From Planctomycetota bacterium (GTDB lineage Bacteria; Planctomycetota; B15-G4; JADJEK01): DNA of 64,000 nt. Positions within the stretch are counted from its first letter, which is position 1. Each line of letters starts with the position of its first letter. The stretch lies in the NCBI GenBank assembly GCA_016709145.1, contig JADJEK010000024.1, forward strand, positions 248,001 through 312,000, in the 5' to 3' direction. Below the pieces are notes generated by a model. That model worked only from the letters and a program-made list of their open reading frames with translations. It was not told the origin of the DNA and did not search any database. Shown here piece by piece: positions 35,415-43,693 of the stretch. The position numbers and the translations under genes are program-made.

Positions 35415-35671
35415 CGCGACGTGATCACCTGCAGGGCATTCATGGCGCGGATGATAATCATTCACGGCATGAATGGAATGCACAGGTTGCGCCGGCCGCG
35501 TTCTCCGTCCGCTCCGGGCGCCCCCGTTCTCGGGCCAGCCCCTCCCGCCCGACGCCCTCGGGGCGGAGATCGTGACTTCGGACGCTTTCCGCCGTGAATC
35601 CGCGTGACGACCGCCCCCGGCCTCGGATCCCATGGGCGCCCCCGGAGCCCCGGACCGGGACGGAGGTGTCC
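35415..35671. promoter_or_regulatory. Intergenic region with a Fur-box-like palindrome
   Basis: This 257-base region precedes the first FG-GAP gene. The AT-rich core ATGATAATCATT at 35451-35462 agrees with the Fur-box centre; 14 of 19 positions of the classical 19-mer match over 35447-35465. It sits about 207 bases upstream of the gene start, which is far for a simple operator. CATTCATG and CATGAATG form a wider dyad around it. The reading as a Fur site is a guess from pattern only. Confidence 0.3.
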
Positions 35672-37195
35672 ATGCGATCGCTGCTCGTACTTTCTGCGTT
35701 CCTGTTGCTCCCGCGCGCCGTTCCCGGCGGCGACTTCGACGGCGATGGTTTCGACGACCTCATCGCCGTGGCCTCGGGTGCGACCGTGTTCATTCCCTCC
35801 GATGGCGCGTACTTCGTGCTGCGCGGAGCGGCGAACGGGCTCGACGGTTCGTCGGGGTTCGAGCAAGGCGTGGATGCGGGGGTTCCCGTTCCGAACGTCG
35901 GGTGGGACGTCGGCGTCGGTGACTTCGACGGCGATGGGCTGTCGGATCTCGCGCTTTCGATCATCGGAGCGACCGTCGACGGCATCCCCGAGGCAGGCGA
36001 AGTCCTGGTCCGTTACGGAACCGACTCGGGCGCCGTGTTCGAACCCGCGCGCGACTTCATCCTGCACCAGAACGTGCCCGGTGTGGCCGGCGAGGCCGGG
36101 ATCCACGTCGACAGCCCCACGCAGGAGGCATTCGGTCTTCAATTGGTCGTCGGCGACTTCGACGGCAACAAGTGCTCGGACCTCGCGGTCACCGTGTGGG
36201 ACACGGTCGACTCGCAGCCGCGAGCGGGCGCGGTCCACGTCTTCTACGGCAAGAAGAAGGTCGGTCTGACGACGAAGAAGAGCCAGTACTGGAGCCAGAA
36301 CTCGAAGGGCATCGCGTCGGTCGCCCTCGCGAACGAGGGTTTCGGCAGCCGGCTCTGCGTTGGCGACTTCAACGGCGACAAGCGCGACGACCTCGTGATC
36401 ATGGTGAAGGACCACGACGAGATCGACACGCGCGCCGCTCTGCATGTGCTGTTCGGCAGCAAGCGCGGGCTGACCGCGAAGAAGAGTCTGCGCATCGACG
36501 ATCTCGCACTGCAGTTGCCGCAGCCCGTGACGCCATGGATCAAGTCGTTCGTCGAGGGCATCGGCGCCGGCGATTTCAACGGCGACGGCAAGGACGAACT
36601 CGTCGTCGGCGTGCCGGGCGAAGCGATCGACGGCACCGCATTCGGCACGCTCCATCTGTTGCCGGGGACCAAGAAAGGCCCCGATCCGAAGCAGCAGTTG
36701 GTCTACTCGCAAGCCACGCCCGGCGTGCTCGGCACCGCGGAAGCAGGCGACGGCTTCGGCAGGGCGTTCGCGACCGGCGACTTCAATGGCGACGGCATCG
36801 ACGATCTCGCGATCGGGATCCCAGGCGACAGCGACATCGATGAACCCGACAGCGGCGCGGTCGCGATCCTGTTCGGCAACGAGATCGGCCTGATCGGCGC
36901 CGGCGCGCAGTTCCTGCACCAGAACATCCTCTCCGTCGGTGCCGTCGAAGAGGACGACCTGTTCGGCCACGCGCTCGCCACCGGCGACTTCGACGGGGAT
37001 GGCTTCGACGACATCGCGGTGGGTGCGCCTGGTGAGGACATCGGCGCATTCACCGGCTGCGGCATGGTCGACGTGTTCTACGGCGGTCCGACCGGTTTCC
37101 CGTTCGCCCCGCCGGATCACCACTATCGCGGCAACGGCGAAATGCCCGGACCGACGGTTCTCGGCGACATGCTCGGTTGGCACCTCGGGAGCTGA
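35672..37195 (+). CDS. Secreted FG-GAP repeat protein 1
   Basis: This 507-residue exported protein has a signal peptide (SLLVLSAFLLLPRAVPGG) followed by at least six FG-GAP repeats. Each repeat has a calcium-binding DxDxDGxxD loop, for example GDFDGDGFDD near the N-terminus and GDFDGDGLSD, GDFNGDGKDE and GDFNGDGIDD later. The repeats should fold as a beta-propeller like integrin alpha N-termini. ATG 35672 is preceded by GGAGGTG; the frame also reads back to 35594 without a signal peptide. The next gene, a paralogue, starts 3 bases after its stop, so they form an operon. Likely an extracellular or envelope adhesion protein; no ligand can be predicted. Confidence 0.9.
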   Translation: MRSLLVLSAFLLLPRAVPGGDFDGDGFDDLIAVASGATVFIPSDGAYFVLRGAANGLDGSSGFEQGVDAGVPVPNVGWDVGVGDFDGDGLSDLALSIIGATVDGIPEAGEVLVRYGTDSGAVFEPARDFILHQNVPGVAGEAGIHVDSPTQEAFGLQLVVGDFDGNKCSDLAVTVWDTVDSQPRAGAVHVFYGKKKVGLTTKKSQYWSQNSKGIASVALANEGFGSRLCVGDFNGDKRDDLVIMVKDHDEIDTRAALHVLFGSKRGLTAKKSLRIDDLALQLPQPVTPWIKSFVEGIGAGDFNGDGKDELVVGVPGEAIDGTAFGTLHLLPGTKKGPDPKQQLVYSQATPGVLGTAEAGDGFGRAFATGDFNGDGIDDLAIGIPGDSDIDEPDSGAVAILFGNEIGLIGAGAQFLHQNILSVGAVEEDDLFGHALATGDFDGDGFDDIAVGAPGEDIGAFTGCGMVDVFYGGPTGFPFAPPDHHYRGNGEMPGPTVLGDMLGWHLGS

Positions 37196-37197
37196 AC

Positions 37198-38754
37198 ATG
37201 AAGACCCACATCACTCTTGCGCTCTTGTTCGGATCCACTGCCGTGGGCTTCGCTGGCGACTTCAACGCCGACGGCTTCGAAGACCTCGTGGTCGGGTGCC
37301 TGTCCGAACGCGTCGCGACCGTCGCCGGGGCCGGCACGGCGCACGTCTTCTACGGCACCGCGCTCGGGCCGTCGAAGATCGACGAACAGGTTTGGAACGC
37401 GGACGCACTCGGCTTCGCGCTCGACTTCGAAGGCTTCTTCGGCGCGACGTGCGCGGTCGGCGACTTCGACGGCGATGGCTTCGACGATCTCGCGGTCGGA
37501 GCTCCCGGCGCGAAGGTCAATTTCCTCGACGGCGCCGGCGCGGTCTACGTGGTCTATGGCTCACCGATCGGCTTGCGCTCCGTGCGTGCGCAGATGTGGA
37601 CGCAAGACTCGAAAGGCATCAAGGACAAGGTCGAGCCCGAGCCTGGTTCGATCCCGCCTTCGTCCGACGAAGCGTTCGGGCGCGTGCTCGTCGCCGGCGA
37701 CTTCGATGGGAATGGGTACGACGACCTCGCGATCAGCGTGCTCGAGCGCGTCGGCAAGGGCGACGGCGTCGCGCGCGCCGGTGCGGTCCACGTGCTGCGC
37801 GGCGGCAAGACCGGCCTGTCGGCGAAGGGCAATCAATTGTGGCACCCCGGCGTGAAGGGCATGCCCGGCGACGTGCTCGCGGATCAGGAGTTCGCGAGCG
37901 CGCTATGCGTCGGTGACTTCAACGCCGATGGCCGCGACGACCTCGTGATCGGGACTCCGGAGGATCCGATCGACGCGGACAGCGAGGGCTCCGTCCTCGT
38001 GATGTTCGGCGCGAAGAAGGCCGGCCTGCGCGTGCAGAAGGCCGTGCGCATCTTGCATACCGACCTCGGTGGAGCCCCCGACGCGGGCGGAGTCGGCCTC
38101 GGTCAAGGTCTCGCCGCGGGTGACTTCGACGGCGACGGCGACGACGATCTCGCGATCGGCGCGCCCGGAACGAGCGTGTCCGGCAACGCGAACGCCGGTT
38201 CGGTGTACGTCGTGAAGAGTTCGGCGACGGGCTTCGATGTCGGCACCGCGGCGCAATGGCATCAGAACAGCGCGGGTGTCCCCGGCGCGTCCCTGGCCGG
38301 CGAAGCGTTCGGCTTCGCGCTGGCGGCAGGCAACTTCGACGGCGACGCGTTCGCGGACCTCGCGATCGGCGTTCCGGGGGAGAACACTTTCGGCTTCGAC
38401 GACGCCGGAGCGCTGTGCGCGATGCGCGGATCGGCGAACGGCATCGTCTCGACCAACAGCATGCTCTGGCACCAAGGCGATGGCAGTTGCCCCGAGTTCC
38501 TCGAGGCGGACGACCAACTCGGTGCATTCCTCGCCGTCGGTGACTTCGACAAGGACGGCATCGACGACGTCGCCGTCGCCGCGCCGACCGAAACCGTCGG
38601 CGCAGAAGATGCGGCTGGCGGGGTCATGGTGATGTTCGGTGTGAACGGGGTCGGCCTCGACGACGCGGGCAGCGTCTGGTTCGACCAATCCGACGTCGAG
38701 ATCACCGACGACGCCGAAGCCGGCGATTGGTTCGGCAGCTGCGTCGGGAGCTGA
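37198..38754 (+). CDS. Secreted FG-GAP repeat protein 2 (paralogue)
   Basis: This 518-residue protein starts at ATG 37198, 2 bases after the upstream stop. It has a signal peptide (THITLALLFGSTAVGFA) and six or seven FG-GAP repeats (GDFNADGFED, GDFDGDGFDD, GDFDGDGDDD, GDFDKDGIDD). Repeat spacing and phrases such as DLAIGAPG are shared with the preceding gene, so the two arose by tandem duplication. A beta-propeller that binds calcium and is exported is expected. No C-terminal anchor was seen, so it may be released or retained by an unknown sorting signal. Confidence 0.9.
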   Translation: MKTHITLALLFGSTAVGFAGDFNADGFEDLVVGCLSERVATVAGAGTAHVFYGTALGPSKIDEQVWNADALGFALDFEGFFGATCAVGDFDGDGFDDLAVGAPGAKVNFLDGAGAVYVVYGSPIGLRSVRAQMWTQDSKGIKDKVEPEPGSIPPSSDEAFGRVLVAGDFDGNGYDDLAISVLERVGKGDGVARAGAVHVLRGGKTGLSAKGNQLWHPGVKGMPGDVLADQEFASALCVGDFNADGRDDLVIGTPEDPIDADSEGSVLVMFGAKKAGLRVQKAVRILHTDLGGAPDAGGVGLGQGLAAGDFDGDGDDDLAIGAPGTSVSGNANAGSVYVVKSSATGFDVGTAAQWHQNSAGVPGASLAGEAFGFALAAGNFDGDAFADLAIGVPGENTFGFDDAGALCAMRGSANGIVSTNSMLWHQGDGSCPEFLEADDQLGAFLAVGDFDKDGIDDVAVAAPTETVGAEDAAGGVMVMFGVNGVGLDDAGSVWFDQSDVEITDDAEAGDWFGSCVGS

Positions 38755-38824
38755 CTTCGATCAAGTCTCCCGCACCAGGCGAGGTCGCAGGGCCGGTACG
38801 AGCTTCGGCACCGCGGCGCGATCG

Positions 38825-38851
38825 CATCGATGCACGATCGATGCATCGATG
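38825..38851. promoter_or_regulatory. Perfect 10-bp inverted repeat between genes
   Basis: CATCGATGCA (38825-38834) and TGCATCGATG (38842-38851) form a perfect stem with a 7-base loop. It lies 71 bases after the FG-GAP 2 stop and about 100 bases before the lipoprotein start. It may be an operator or a weak terminator; no T-run follows. Confidence 0.4.
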
Positions 38852-38951
38852 GACCGGTCCGCGCAGCGCGAAGGGATCGGGCTCTCCGAGAAAACTTCGT
38901 GGCGCGCGGAACCCTTCGTCGAAAGCACGGTCGACGGTCGCGGAGGTCCGC

Positions 38952-39674
38952 ATGAATCGACGGTTCGAACACTCGGCGCTGCTCGCGTTCCTGCTCACGG
39001 CGTGCGCCACGTGGAGTTCGCATGCGCCGCCGCAGCCACTCCCGATCGGCCCGGCCGTGGTCGATGGATCGACGCAGCCCCGCATCGTCGAGATCGAGCC
39101 GCCCGCCGACCCACCCGCGGAAGCCAGGTACTCCCTCGCGATCGACGGCCTCGACGAGTTCGGTCCGCGCTATGGCGAATGCGTCGTGCAGTACGCGATG
39201 GGCATCACGACGGGCTTCGACGCATTGCTCGGCACGCGCGATCTGGATGGCGAGGGCTCGCTGTACGCGGCGCGTGTGCCGCATGGCCACGCCACCGATC
39301 GCGCGTCGTGGCGTTACATGGCCGGCGACGACCGCTTCAGCGAGCGCGAGGACGACGCGCGACCGCTCTTCGTCGGCAACGACGGGCGCGTGACGGTGTT
39401 CTGGAGCAAGCCGCTGCAGCGCTTCCTCGCGATCCACGGCCGCATCGATCGTGCGGGCTACGCGCTCGTCGCTCGCGCCGCGCATGAACCGGTGGGGCCG
39501 TACGGTCCGCCGCGCGTGTTGACGCGCATCGCGTGGCGCGCGGATTCGATCCCCAGCGACGTGCGCGTGCATGCCGACGACGGCGTGGTCGGTGGAGTCG
39601 AAGGCGAGCGGATCCTCGTCACCGTATTCGATCCGGCGATCAGCGCACGCCGGGCGTTCTGCGTCATGTGGTGA
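38952..39674 (+). CDS. Predicted lipoprotein, DUF4185-like C-terminal part
   Basis: This 240-residue protein has a type II signal peptide with lipobox LTAC (MNRRFEHSALLAFLLTAC), so it is probably an envelope lipoprotein. ATG 38952 has CGGAGGTCCGC just upstream; a longer frame to 38727 has no signal peptide. The C-terminal half (VTVFWSKPLQRFLAIHGR, then AAHEPVGPYGPPRVL) resembles DUF4185/GH43-type beta-propeller proteins, in which a strand is followed by a GPW/GPY motif. The N-terminal half is unlike any family I recognise. No catalytic residues can be assigned. It is convergent with the glycosidase-like gene that follows. Confidence 0.75.
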   Translation: MNRRFEHSALLAFLLTACATWSSHAPPQPLPIGPAVVDGSTQPRIVEIEPPADPPAEARYSLAIDGLDEFGPRYGECVVQYAMGITTGFDALLGTRDLDGEGSLYAARVPHGHATDRASWRYMAGDDRFSEREDDARPLFVGNDGRVTVFWSKPLQRFLAIHGRIDRAGYALVARAAHEPVGPYGPPRVLTRIAWRADSIPSDVRVHADDGVVGGVEGERILVTVFDPAISARRAFCVMW

Positions 39675-39679
39675 GCGAC

Positions 39680-39720
39680 CGAGTCAAGACCGATGGTGTC
39701 GCGGTCGGTCGATCGACTCG
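39680..39720. terminator. Possible bidirectional hairpin between convergent genes
   Basis: CGAGTC and GACTCG flank nested GACCG/CGGTC arms between the lipoprotein stop (39674) and the 3' end of the minus-strand gene at 39722. The stem is imperfect and no T-run follows, so the call is weak. Placement between convergent genes is the main support. Confidence 0.35.
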
Positions 39721-39721
39721 A

Positions 39722-41656
39722 TCATGGAATCGTCGTGCCGGTGAACGGATTGAATCGGAGCTGTGCGAATACGTTCCATGCGGTCGCGCCGACATGCAGG
39801 CGCTTGACGAGGTGGAACCCGAAGCCCGTCGACCCGCAGTCGTGTGAAGCCGCGACGAGCCCACCCCCATCGCCGAATCCCGAAGTCGCCTGTGCCGTGC
39901 GCAGCTGGGAGCGATAGACAGCAGCGGTCGCTTCGTTGCCCGCGAAGGCGAGAGCGCAGGAGTACTGCGCCGTCCCCTCGAACCAGATCACGTCCTTGTC
40001 GTCGTTGAAATCGACACCCTCGAAGCCGTCGATCGCGACCTCATGGTGGTTCGCGATCGCATCCAGCAGTTGCGGATGCAACGTCAACGCGTTGCCCAAC
40101 GCGAGCGCGGCCCACGCCTGGACATCGAGCGGCAATTGCCCGACGAGCTCGTTCCGCGTTTCGGGGTCGATCGTGCCAGCGCGATAGCCGCCGATCGTTG
40201 GATCCCACATCGCCTCGACGAACGCTCGAGCATGCGCTGCGTCGTCGAGCCACGACGGGTCCGCCGTCGCCGCGCCGAGTCGGGTGAACGCCGCGCTGAG
40301 ATCGATGTTGTGTTCCGTGCTGGCCCAGATCCGCATCGTCGGAGTTGTCTCGGGTGTGTCGAGCCCACCGAGGAACCCCTGGAACGTCCCCGTCGTGCGG
40401 CGGAATGAGCGAATCACATTGCCGAGTGAAATCGCTCCTTGGAGGTACGCGTCGTCGCCGGTCGCGTCTTGTGCCGACACGAGCGCGAGCATCACCCACG
40501 CGAGGTTCCCGGTGCTCATCCCGGCTTGCTCCACCTCATCGAACTTGCCGGACGTCGGATCGATCATCCCCGGCACTGCGGTCGTTCCCGCCTTGCCGTT
40601 GACGATCCAACCGTTCGCGACGTTCACGTCTCCGGCCGCGTACGCGTCGCGAATCGCTCCGTTCGTGAACCAGCGGTCGTGCGCTTGGGCATACAGGAAG
40701 GCGTCGGCGATGTGCCGAGCCCGCGCGACGCTCGACGGGCTGCCTTCGGCGAGGAACGCGATCAGAGCGAGCGCGTTGTCGTACGAAAACGCGACCTGCC
40801 GAAAGCGCAGGTCGAAGTCGCCGACGCAGCCCGGGCTCGACTGCTGCGGTTCGGTCACGAAGCTCTGGACGAACCTCGGCGATGCCAGGCGCTTCTTGCG
40901 AGCTTTCTTCGTCAGCTCGAAACGCACGTCGTCGAGGAAGAACTCGACAGCACCTCCGTTCGTCGCGACAGACGCCGACCAACCGAAGCCACCGAGCACG
41001 TACGAGAGGTTCTTCCCCTTGAGGGGAATCGTGTAGCGCTTCCAGGACTTCGTCAGTTTGAACTTGCGCTTGATGACCTTGCTCGAGTCGGGGAACGGGC
41101 TGGTCGCCTTTCCGGTCTTCGGATCGCGACCGACCCCGGCGACGAAGAACTCGACGACCTCGCCCCCTTTCGCACCCTTGAGATGGACGGCCAACTTCGC
41201 GCTTCCGGTCAGCACGACGCCGGCATCGTTGACGACGCCGAAGTTCGCCTGCGGAATCGTCGATCCGGAGGACAGCGCGCCATTCATGAAGTACGAGCCG
41301 CCGAAGTTGATCCCGAAATCTGCCAAGTGGCATCGGATCGCCGTCGCGCCGGAATGGGTGTCCGCGGCCCACGCTTCGTCGACGGTCACCGCATCGATCT
41401 CGTCGCCGATTTTCGCGACGACGTGGAAGTGGTTCCCCGGGGATCCGCTGTCCTCGCGGACGAAGACGAACCTGTGGAAGCGATCCATGCGTTCCGAGAT
41501 GAACTTCAGCGACGCGAGCGCGGACTGGCCACGGGCCTTGGTGTCGGTCGCATCGGCGACGCCGGCGTTCGCGATCGCGACAAACAAGCCCAGGACGGCG
41601 ATCGACGTGCCACGGAGGACCCGAGAGTTTCCAGGCAATGAAGACGTGCTTCGCAT
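39722..41656 (-). CDS. Secreted glycosidase-like protein, possible six-hairpin fold
   Basis: This 644-residue protein has an N-terminal signal-like segment (VLRGTSIAVLGLFVAIANAG). Residues ~40-240 read like a carbohydrate-binding beta-sandwich (GGSYFMNGALSSGST, and a FFLDDVRFEL ending typical of CBM-like domains). Residues ~290-630 are helical with repeated aromatic segments (IWASTEHNIDLSAAFTRLG, and VIWFEGTAQYSCALAF), resembling six-hairpin glycosidases. No catalytic pair can be assigned with confidence. ATG 41656 follows AGGGGT by about 7 bases. It probably acts on extracellular polysaccharide. Its neighbours are unrelated, so context adds little. Confidence 0.7.
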   Translation of the reverse strand: MRSTSSLPGNSRVLRGTSIAVLGLFVAIANAGVADATDTKARGQSALASLKFISERMDRFHRFVFVREDSGSPGNHFHVVAKIGDEIDAVTVDEAWAADTHSGATAIRCHLADFGINFGGSYFMNGALSSGSTIPQANFGVVNDAGVVLTGSAKLAVHLKGAKGGEVVEFFVAGVGRDPKTGKATSPFPDSSKVIKRKFKLTKSWKRYTIPLKGKNLSYVLGGFGWSASVATNGGAVEFFLDDVRFELTKKARKKRLASPRFVQSFVTEPQQSSPGCVGDFDLRFRQVAFSYDNALALIAFLAEGSPSSVARARHIADAFLYAQAHDRWFTNGAIRDAYAAGDVNVANGWIVNGKAGTTAVPGMIDPTSGKFDEVEQAGMSTGNLAWVMLALVSAQDATGDDAYLQGAISLGNVIRSFRRTTGTFQGFLGGLDTPETTPTMRIWASTEHNIDLSAAFTRLGAATADPSWLDDAAHARAFVEAMWDPTIGGYRAGTIDPETRNELVGQLPLDVQAWAALALGNALTLHPQLLDAIANHHEVAIDGFEGVDFNDDKDVIWFEGTAQYSCALAFAGNEATAAVYRSQLRTAQATSGFGDGGGLVAASHDCGSTGFGFHLVKRLHVGATAWNVFAQLRFNPFTGTTIP

Positions 41657-41770
41657 GCGAGACCCCTTCCAATCCGACGACGAGCGGCTCGGTGCCCGCG
41701 CGGCACGTCCTCGTCCACGGCGAGTCCGCAGCCCGTCAAATCGTGAACGCGAAGCGGTTGTAGTCGCCGA

Positions 41771-41791
41771 TCGCGCGAGATGCTCGCGCGA
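41771..41791 (-). terminator. Strong 9-bp hairpin after the cytochrome c gene
   Basis: TCGCGCGAG (41771-41779), a 3-base loop and CTCGCGCGA (41783-41791) form a perfect 9-bp stem. It lies 64 bases downstream of the cytochrome c stop and 114 bases before the next gene start on the minus strand. No T-run follows, so it could be a terminator or a regulatory hairpin. Confidence 0.45.
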
Positions 41792-41854
41792 AGATGTCCG
41801 AGGTCGGTCTCCCGATCCCCCTTTGGCTCGGACGGTCGATTCGTCACATCGACA

Positions 41855-42235
41855 TCACTTCAGCGCGCGCAGGAACTCGACCAGCAATGCCACCTGCGGT
41901 TCCGTGAGCCTCGAGTAGTCGGGCATCACCGGATCGAAGCCCTTGCGCGGCACGCGGCGTTGCTTGCGCAACGTCGCGAGCACGTACGGCTCGTCGACCG
42001 TCACGACCGTGCCGTCCGCGAGATCGTGCGTCGAGCCGAACACGCCGAGGAACGTCGGCCCGATGCCGCGCTCGCCGTTGGTCGTGTGGCACGTCTTGCA
42101 ATCGAGGCGCAGGAACAGGTCGCGGCCTTCCGCGGCCTTACCCGTCATCGCGAGCAGGCGCGGATCGGGCTCCTCCGCGCAACCGTAGACGGCCGCCGCC
42201 ACAGCCAACGCGAGGCCCACGACGCGCGCGTTCAT
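41855..42235 (-). CDS. Lipoprotein cytochrome c
   Basis: This 126-residue protein has a lipobox around AAVYGC (Cys19) and a heme-binding CKTCH (46-50). The distal methionine ligand is probably Met104 in DPVMPDYSRL. A single class I cytochrome c domain of about 90 residues fills the rest, ending FLRALK. The ATG at 42235 overlaps the upstream YkgJ-like stop by ATGA, so the two are translated together. It should be anchored at the outer face of a membrane and carry electrons; the partner is not clear from the window. The true start is supported by the signal peptide, since the longer upstream frame lies over the YkgJ gene. Confidence 0.87.
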   Translation of the reverse strand: MNARVVGLALAVAAAVYGCAEEPDPRLLAMTGKAAEGRDLFLRLDCKTCHTTNGERGIGPTFLGVFGSTHDLADGTVVTVDEPYVLATLRKQRRVPRKGFDPVMPDYSRLTEPQVALLVEFLRALK

Positions 42236-42669
42236 CGCTCGTCCTCGGCGACCATCGCCTCGATCTCGGCCTTGGTCCACAGTCGGCCACGACCGACGCC
42301 CGGCGTGCTCGGGGCGATCTCGGAGTCCCAGACTTTCTTGCGCATGTTCTCGGGCCAGAACGGCCACGTGCGGCATTGCTTCGGTCGCTCTTCGTAGACC
42401 GAACACTTGCCGTCCTTCAGCATCGAGCACGCGCCGTCGTCGAAGCGCAGATGCATCTGCGCGTCCTCGTGCTGCTCGATCAGGTACTCGTCGACGAACT
42501 GGCGCAACGGGATCCCGAGTCGCCGTGCGATCGCGCGCGCCTCGGTGGGGTCGACGTAGACGTACTCGTATCCATTGCGTGCGCGGCAGCAGCCGCCGCA
42601 GCCCGTGCACTCGAAGCGGATGCCGTCGCGATACCAAGGAGCCTTCGTGGGCGGGGACGTCTTGGCCAT
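42232..42669 (-). CDS. YkgJ family cysteine cluster protein
   Basis: This 145-residue cytoplasmic protein has the YkgJ motif CTGCGGCC near residues 21-28 and a later Cys pair in GKCSVYEERPKQC, which together bind zinc or an iron-sulfur cluster. It fits the UPF0153 family in length and motif order. A C-terminal extension with Trp and Lys follows. It overlaps the cytochrome c gene start. Function is not established for the family. Confidence 0.85.
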   Translation of the reverse strand: MAKTSPPTKAPWYRDGIRFECTGCGGCCRARNGYEYVYVDPTEARAIARRLGIPLRQFVDEYLIEQHEDAQMHLRFDDGACSMLKDGKCSVYEERPKQCRTWPFWPENMRKKVWDSEIAPSTPGVGRGRLWTKAEIEAMVAEDER

Positions 42670-42749
42670 GCGATCGACTGCCTTCAGGGCGAGGGGCGAA
42701 GCGGCCGATGCTGCCCTCGTGGATTCCGTGCGTCAACGGAGGCGCCCTC

Positions 42750-43649
42750 GTGAAGCTGCGATTCGTGCTCGTCGCGTTGGCCGGTTTGTGGATCGCGATG
42801 GCGGGCTTGCCGGGAGGGTTCGGCTCGCGCGCGACGGTGCAGCGCAACGCGCCGCCGATCCAACCGGTGTTTCCGAACCCGGGTGGCATCGGCACGGTCA
42901 CGTTGCCAGGCAGCGGTGGGGCGTCGCGCTACGCCGACCCGCGGGCGTTGGCGCCCGGCAACGTCTGGGTCGAACTCGGACTGCCCGCGTACGCGCCGAT
43001 GCTCGGCGTCCAACCGGGGCATTACTCGGAGTGGTACGGGCTCGAGTCGCGCGCGACGGTCCACGTGGTTCGGGCGCCCGTCGTCCCGGGCGGCGCGCGA
43101 ACCGTCACGTCCTATGGGCCTGAAATCACGGCAGCCGTGCTCGAGTTCGAGACGCGGGACAAGGCGCTCGAAGCGATGGACGCCGGCATGACACGGTTCC
43201 GCGTGCGCGACTACGCCGGAGCGGCCGCAGCGTTCGTGAAGGCGGCGCCGCTCGCTCCCGACAACGCCTTGCCGCATTTCAGTCTCGGCCACGCGCTGTT
43301 CGCGCTCGGAGCGTACGAGGACGCCGCGTACCAACTCCGCCGTGGCTTCGAGTTGATGCCGCAGTGGCTGAACTCCGCGCTGCGCCTGCAGGATCTCTAT
43401 GGCGAACCGCGCGATTTGAAGGACCAATGCGCGGCGCTGCGAGCGCACCGCACGATCCACCCCGAGGACGTCGATGCCACGTTGGTTTCGGCCTACGTGT
43501 CGTTGTTCGTGGGCGACCTCGACGGCGCCGCCACGACGTTCGAACGATTGACGAAGTCCGACACCGATCGGAGCCTCGCGCAAGCTGCACTGGCCGAGAT
43601 CGCGCGGATCCGAGCACGGGCGGAGACGGAATCCCCAGTCGGCAAGTGA
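42750..43649 (+). CDS. Exported TPR protein
   Basis: This 299-residue protein starts at GTG 42750, with GGAGG about 7 bases upstream. It has an N-terminal hydrophobic signal or anchor (VLVALAGLWIAMAGLPGG). The first 140 residues are Gly/Pro-rich and unrecognised. Residues ~130-270 contain two or three TPR-like helical hairpins (ALEAMDAGMTRFRVRDYAGA, then LGHALFALGAYEDAAYQLRR). It probably acts as a scaffold at the membrane or in the periplasm. It is divergent from the YkgJ-cytochrome c unit, and 44 bases separate it from the histidine kinase that follows. Confidence 0.8.
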   Translation: MKLRFVLVALAGLWIAMAGLPGGFGSRATVQRNAPPIQPVFPNPGGIGTVTLPGSGGASRYADPRALAPGNVWVELGLPAYAPMLGVQPGHYSEWYGLESRATVHVVRAPVVPGGARTVTSYGPEITAAVLEFETRDKALEAMDAGMTRFRVRDYAGAAAAFVKAAPLAPDNALPHFSLGHALFALGAYEDAAYQLRRGFELMPQWLNSALRLQDLYGEPRDLKDQCAALRAHRTIHPEDVDATLVSAYVSLFVGDLDGAATTFERLTKSDTDRSLAQAALAEIARIRARAETESPVGK

Positions 43650-43693
43650 CGCTTCGCGCGATTTCGCGCGCAGGCTGTTAACGTCCTCGTCGC

